Notes under the pieces: generated by a model
Database searches by the model: none
The model's input: the letters and a program-made list of their open reading frames with translations, nothing else
What the model was told of the DNA's origin: nothing
Shown: one piece after another, positions 4,836-7,660 of the stretch
Position numbering within the stretch: position 1 is the first letter of the stretch
How the letters are laid out: each line of letters opens with the position of its first letter
Made by a program: the position numbers and the translations under genes
Origin: Acidobacteriota bacterium
GTDB lineage: Bacteria; Actinomycetota; Actinomycetes; Actinomycetales; Micrococcaceae
Assembly (NCBI GenBank): GCA_019352125.1
Contig: JABBNV010000063.1
Span: 3,989-11,648, forward strand
DNA: 7,660 nt
Direction of reading: 5' to 3'

Positions 4836-6174
4836 TACCCCAGATCCAACGAGCAGCGAAGAGGCCAAGCCGGTTCCGCTGAACCACGAAGAGGTTGTCA
4901 CCGAGGCGCTGGCTCCTGGCCAGATGCCCATCGTGGCGCCGCCCTCGGGAACCTCGGAAGCAGTGAACGGTTCCGTGATGCGCCAGATCTTCACCGGAAA
5001 CGCCATGGTGTCCGTGCTTTCCGTGCTGCTGGCCGTGGTGTTGGGTGGCATCTTGATGGCAGTGACCAACCCGAAGGTTGCCGCTGCCTCCAGCTACTTT
5101 TTCGCCCAACCGCAGGACCTGCTCGCGGAGGTATTTAGGCCTTACGTAGCGTTGGTGCAGGGCTCCGTCTTCAACTGGGCAGGGGCAGATTTTGCCGCCC
5201 AGATGTACCCGCTCACCGAAACCCTTACCGTTTCCACGCCGCTGATTTGCGCCGGGCTGGGTGTGGCACTGGCTTTTCGCGCTGGGCTCTTCAACATTGG
5301 TGCCCAGGGGCAGATTATCTTCGGTGCGCTCTTTGGCGCCTACGTTGGCTTTGCCTGGCATTTGCCCGTCATCATCCACCTGCTGATCGTCATTGTTGCC
5401 GGTCTGGTGGGCGGTGCCGTCTGGGGTGGCGTGGTGGGGTTGCTCAAGGCACGCACCGGTGCGCACGAGGTCATTGTGACCATCATGCTCAACTACATTG
5501 CAAACTTCCTGCTGCTGTATTTACTCACGACGCCGGCATTCCAGCGTCCCGGGTCCACCAACCCCATTTCGCCGTTCTTGGACAAGAATGCGCTGTTCCC
5601 CGAACTGTTGGGGCCGCAGTTCCGGCTGCACGCAGGGTTCATCGTGGCCATTCTGGCCACCATTGTGGTGTGGTGGCTGTTGCACCGCTCCACCCTCGGG
5701 TTTGAATTCCGCGCAGTGGGGGCCAATCCCAGTGCTGCCAAAACCGCTGGTATCAATGTTCCGCGGACCACTATTTTAGTGATGGCCATTGCCGGGGCGT
5801 TGGCCGGGTTGGCGGGTATTGCCCAGGTCTCCGGCACCGAAAAATACCTCTCTGGTGGTGTGGCAGCGTCCATTGGGTTTGACGCCATTACTGTGGCACT
5901 GTTGGGCCGCTCCACCCCATGGGGAACCTTCTTTGCCGGGCTGCTGTTTGGGGCGTTCCGCGCCGGTGGCGTGGCCATGCAGGCACAAACCCAAACCCCC
6001 ATTGATATTGTGCTGGTGATTCAGTCACTCATTGTGTTGTTTATTGCCGCACCACCTATGGTTCGTGCCATTTTTGGCTTGAATCCCAGAAAGAAGAAAA
6101 CCTCAGTGACCCCACCGGATTCAGGTAATTCCACCGGTGCTAAGGGCGCAGTGACCGCGGGAGCCAACGCATGA
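4828..6174 (+). CDS. ABC transporter permease, BPD_transp_2 family (nucleoside importer, NupP-like)
   Basis: A complete 448-residue integral membrane protein of the branched-chain amino acid / ribose / nucleoside permease family. Residues 1-55 are polar and acidic (cytoplasmic), followed by a first membrane segment at about 59-79 and an external loop. The conserved core starts near 131 (ETLTVSTPLICAGLGVALAF), with RAGLFNIGAQGQ (151-162), EVIVTIMLNYIA (214-225) and the cytoplasmic coupling loop FRAVGANPSAAKTAGIN (294-310), which should contact the ATPase. Further membrane segments lie at about 182-206, 269-286, 315-336, 350-378 and 393-410. The C-terminal tail (418-448) is basic, then Ser/Thr/Gly-rich. 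The start overlaps the ATPase stop (ATGAGTGA, 4828-4835) and the stop overlaps the start of the second permease (ATGA, 6171-6174). This indicates coupled translation; the two permeases presumably form the heterodimeric channel. Confidence 0.93.
   Translation: MSDTPDPTSSEEAKPVPLNHEEVVTEALAPGQMPIVAPPSGTSEAVNGSVMRQIFTGNAMVSVLSVLLAVVLGGILMAVTNPKVAAASSYFFAQPQDLLAEVFRPYVALVQGSVFNWAGADFAAQMYPLTETLTVSTPLICAGLGVALAFRAGLFNIGAQGQIIFGALFGAYVGFAWHLPVIIHLLIVIVAGLVGGAVWGGVVGLLKARTGAHEVIVTIMLNYIANFLLLYLLTTPAFQRPGSTNPISPFLDKNALFPELLGPQFRLHAGFIVAILATIVVWWLLHRSTLGFEFRAVGANPSAAKTAGINVPRTTILVMAIAGALAGLAGIAQVSGTEKYLSGGVAASIGFDAITVALLGRSTPWGTFFAGLLFGAFRAGGVAMQAQTQTPIDIVLVIQSLIVLFIAAPPMVRAIFGLNPRKKKTSVTPPDSGNSTGAKGAVTAGANA
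6159..6163 (+). promoter_or_regulatory. Ribosome binding site of the second permease, inside the first permease gene
   Basis: GGGAG lies 7 bases before the ATG at 6171, and that ATG overlaps the TGA of the first permease. Confidence 0.6.
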
Positions 6175-7660
6175 GCACGCTGACAAAGACCCCTGCTCCG
6201 GATGCCAAATCCGGTACTTCTGCGGCGCCCGCGCTGGTGAGTTGGAAGGCCGGTGTTGGGTTCAGCATCCTAGCCATTTTGGGCACCATCCTGTTTGGAT
6301 TCATGTCCAACTCCAAAACGGCCGGTTTCCGTATCGCGGAGGCCGCTCAGGAGGGTGCTTCCACCATTGCTGCCTGGGTGACACTGTCCTGCGCGGTGAT
6401 TGCCACGGTTTGCCTGGGCTACCTGTGGATTTCTCGACGCCGCCAGGGCAGTAGTGTTTCGCGCTGGATCCCCGGTGCTACTGCAGCGGCAGTGGTACTG
6501 GTCATCTTGGCCATCATGGGCGCTGCGCAGGTAGAGAAAGTTTCGGTTCCCTCTGCACTGGTCGGTTGGATCTGTTCCATCATCCTCCTCGCTGTCGCGG
6601 TGTACTCGGTGATGCGAACCCTGGCAAAGCGCAAGACGCCGGGCTGGGCGGGCGCACTGTTCGCCGTCGCCTTTCTGGTGGGATTCATGGTGTGGATTGT
6701 GGCAGGTGGCCAGGATCCTGCACCATCCATCTCGCTGGCGGGCCTGATTGCTGGTTCCGTGACGTTGGCGGTCCCGCTGGTGTTCGGTTCACTTTCCGGT
6801 GTGCTGTGTGAGCGTGTTGGCGTGGTGAACATTGCCATCGAGGGGCAGCTGCTCCTGGGTGCGTTCTCTGCCGCCGTCGTGGCAACTGTTACCGGAAATC
6901 TCTACATTGGGTTGCTCGCCGCTGCTGTGGCCGGGGCTCTCGTTTCCCTGGTGCTGGCCGTGGTAAGCATCAAGTATCTGGTCAATCAGATCATTGTAGG
7001 CGTGGTGCTGAACGTGCTGATTTCCGGGCTCACCAGCTTCCTCTTCTCCACTTTGCTCACGGCGGATCCAAGTGGGCTCAATAAGCCCGGTCACCTGCCG
7101 CCGGTGGATATTCCTTTCCTCTCCAATATCCCCATCATTGGTCCCATCCTGTTTCACCAGTCGCTGGTGGGCTATCTGATGTACGTTGCGGTGATCGTGG
7201 TCTACGTTGGTCTGTTCCACACCAAATGGGGCTTGCGCGTACGCGCTGTGGGTGAGCACCCGCAGGCAGCAGACACGGTAGGCATCAACGTCAACCGCAC
7301 CCGATTCACCAACGTGTTGTTGGGTGGTGCCGTAGCCGGTATTGGCGGCGCGTTCTTCACTCTGGTGTCAGTGGACGCGTTCAGTAAGGACATGTCCGGT
7401 GGGCGCGGATACATTGCCTTGGCTGCGCTCATCTTTGGACGGTGGAACCCCATTGGGGCATTCCTTGCTGCGCTCCTCTTTGGGTTTGCCGACAATCTGC
7501 AGAGCATCATCACGATTATTGGTTCCCCCGTTCCCAGTCAGTTCATGGCCATGCTGCCGTACGCGCTCACCGTGATTGCAGTTGCTGGGTTGGTGGGCAG
7601 GTCCAGGCCGCCCGGTGCATCGCGGCACGCGCGCCGAATGCGACGCCCGCCGCACGCGGG
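6171..7660 (+). CDS. ABC transporter permease, BPD_transp_2 family (nucleoside importer, NupQ-like), 3' end beyond the window
   Basis: The frame is open from ATG 6171 to the window edge, 496 full codons with no stop, so the gene is partial. The conserved permease core lies at about 191-478. It includes the membrane segment AGSVTLAVPLVFGSLSG, then CERVGVVNIAIEGQLLLGA (213-231), VNQIIVGVVLNVL (271-283), the coupling loop RAVGEHPQAADTVGINVNRT (358-377), SGGRGYIALAALIFGRWNP (409-427) and the last segment ending AGLVGRSRPP (472-481). It should pair with the first permease as the nucleoside channel. Two points are unusual. About 185 residues with some five hydrophobic segments (roughly 27-45, 64-85, 103-119, 127-148, 160-178) precede the core, whereas Firmicute relatives are about 320 residues in total. 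The last 15 codons are very Arg-rich and GC-rich, where relatives normally end soon after the GRSRPP-like motif. Confidence 0.93.
   Translation, partial: MSTLTKTPAPDAKSGTSAAPALVSWKAGVGFSILAILGTILFGFMSNSKTAGFRIAEAAQEGASTIAAWVTLSCAVIATVCLGYLWISRRRQGSSVSRWIPGATAAAVVLVILAIMGAAQVEKVSVPSALVGWICSIILLAVAVYSVMRTLAKRKTPGWAGALFAVAFLVGFMVWIVAGGQDPAPSISLAGLIAGSVTLAVPLVFGSLSGVLCERVGVVNIAIEGQLLLGAFSAAVVATVTGNLYIGLLAAAVAGALVSLVLAVVSIKYLVNQIIVGVVLNVLISGLTSFLFSTLLTADPSGLNKPGHLPPVDIPFLSNIPIIGPILFHQSLVGYLMYVAVIVVYVGLFHTKWGLRVRAVGEHPQAADTVGINVNRTRFTNVLLGGAVAGIGGAFFTLVSVDAFSKDMSGGRGYIALAALIFGRWNPIGAFLAALLFGFADNLQSIITIIGSPVPSQFMAMLPYALTVIAVAGLVGRSRPPGASRHARRMRRPPHA

Noticed and set aside
4179..5466. Minus-strand open frames (4179-5069, 4699-5466) across the ATPase/permease junction
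   Set aside because: Both are opposite clear conserved genes on the + strand, low in complexity (His/Gln/Gly-rich) and without family motifs.
3240..7660. Ribose or other sugar importer (RbsA/RbsC type)
   Set aside because: The ATPase and permeases are related to that group, but the binding protein is clearly of the Bmp/PnrA family and there are two different permeases, as in nucleoside importers.

Overview
The window looks like chromosomal DNA from a moderately GC-rich actinobacterium, most likely a relative of Arthrobacter (Micrococcaceae). This is inferred from codon choice, frequent GTG/TTG starts, tight gene packing and the type of the transporter proteins; no rRNA or other marker is present to prove it. 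All six supported genes are on the + strand, in two blocks. No tRNA, rRNA, insertion sequence, CRISPR array or phage-like gene was seen.

Block 1 (1-1785) is a peroxide-defence cassette. It holds the C-terminal 80 codons of a MarR/OhrR-type repressor cut by the window edge, then a complete organic hydroperoxide resistance protein (Ohr) with both catalytic cysteines. Two bases after ohr comes a medium-chain NADP-dependent oxidoreductase of the CurA / leukotriene B4 dehydrogenase / prostaglandin reductase type. The tight ohr-oxidoreductase spacing suggests that hydroperoxides and their carbonyl breakdown products are handled by one transcript.

A 254-base gap (1786-2039) separates the blocks. 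It holds a perfect 17-base palindrome (1863-1879) and two small hairpins, and probably the promoter and control region of block 2, although no clear -35/-10 pair can be named.

Block 2 (2040-7660) is a BMP-family ABC importer of the nucleoside type (compare NupNOPQ of Bacillus subtilis and PnrA of Treponema). It comprises a lipoprotein binding protein, a double-domain ATPase and two membrane permeases, the second running off the window end without a stop. A strong 17-bp stem-loop (3180-3223) lies between the binding-protein and ATPase genes. The ATPase and permease genes are joined by 8-base and 4-base stop/start overlaps (ATGAGTGA, ATGA), which point to translational coupling and equal production of the membrane complex, with more binding protein made upstream of the hairpin.

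Most of the window is well understood in family terms. The points most worth a second look are the ohr-oxidoreductase pairing, the palindrome and hairpins, the long extra membrane region at the N-terminus of the second permease, and the abrupt GC-rich, arginine-rich stretch at the very end.
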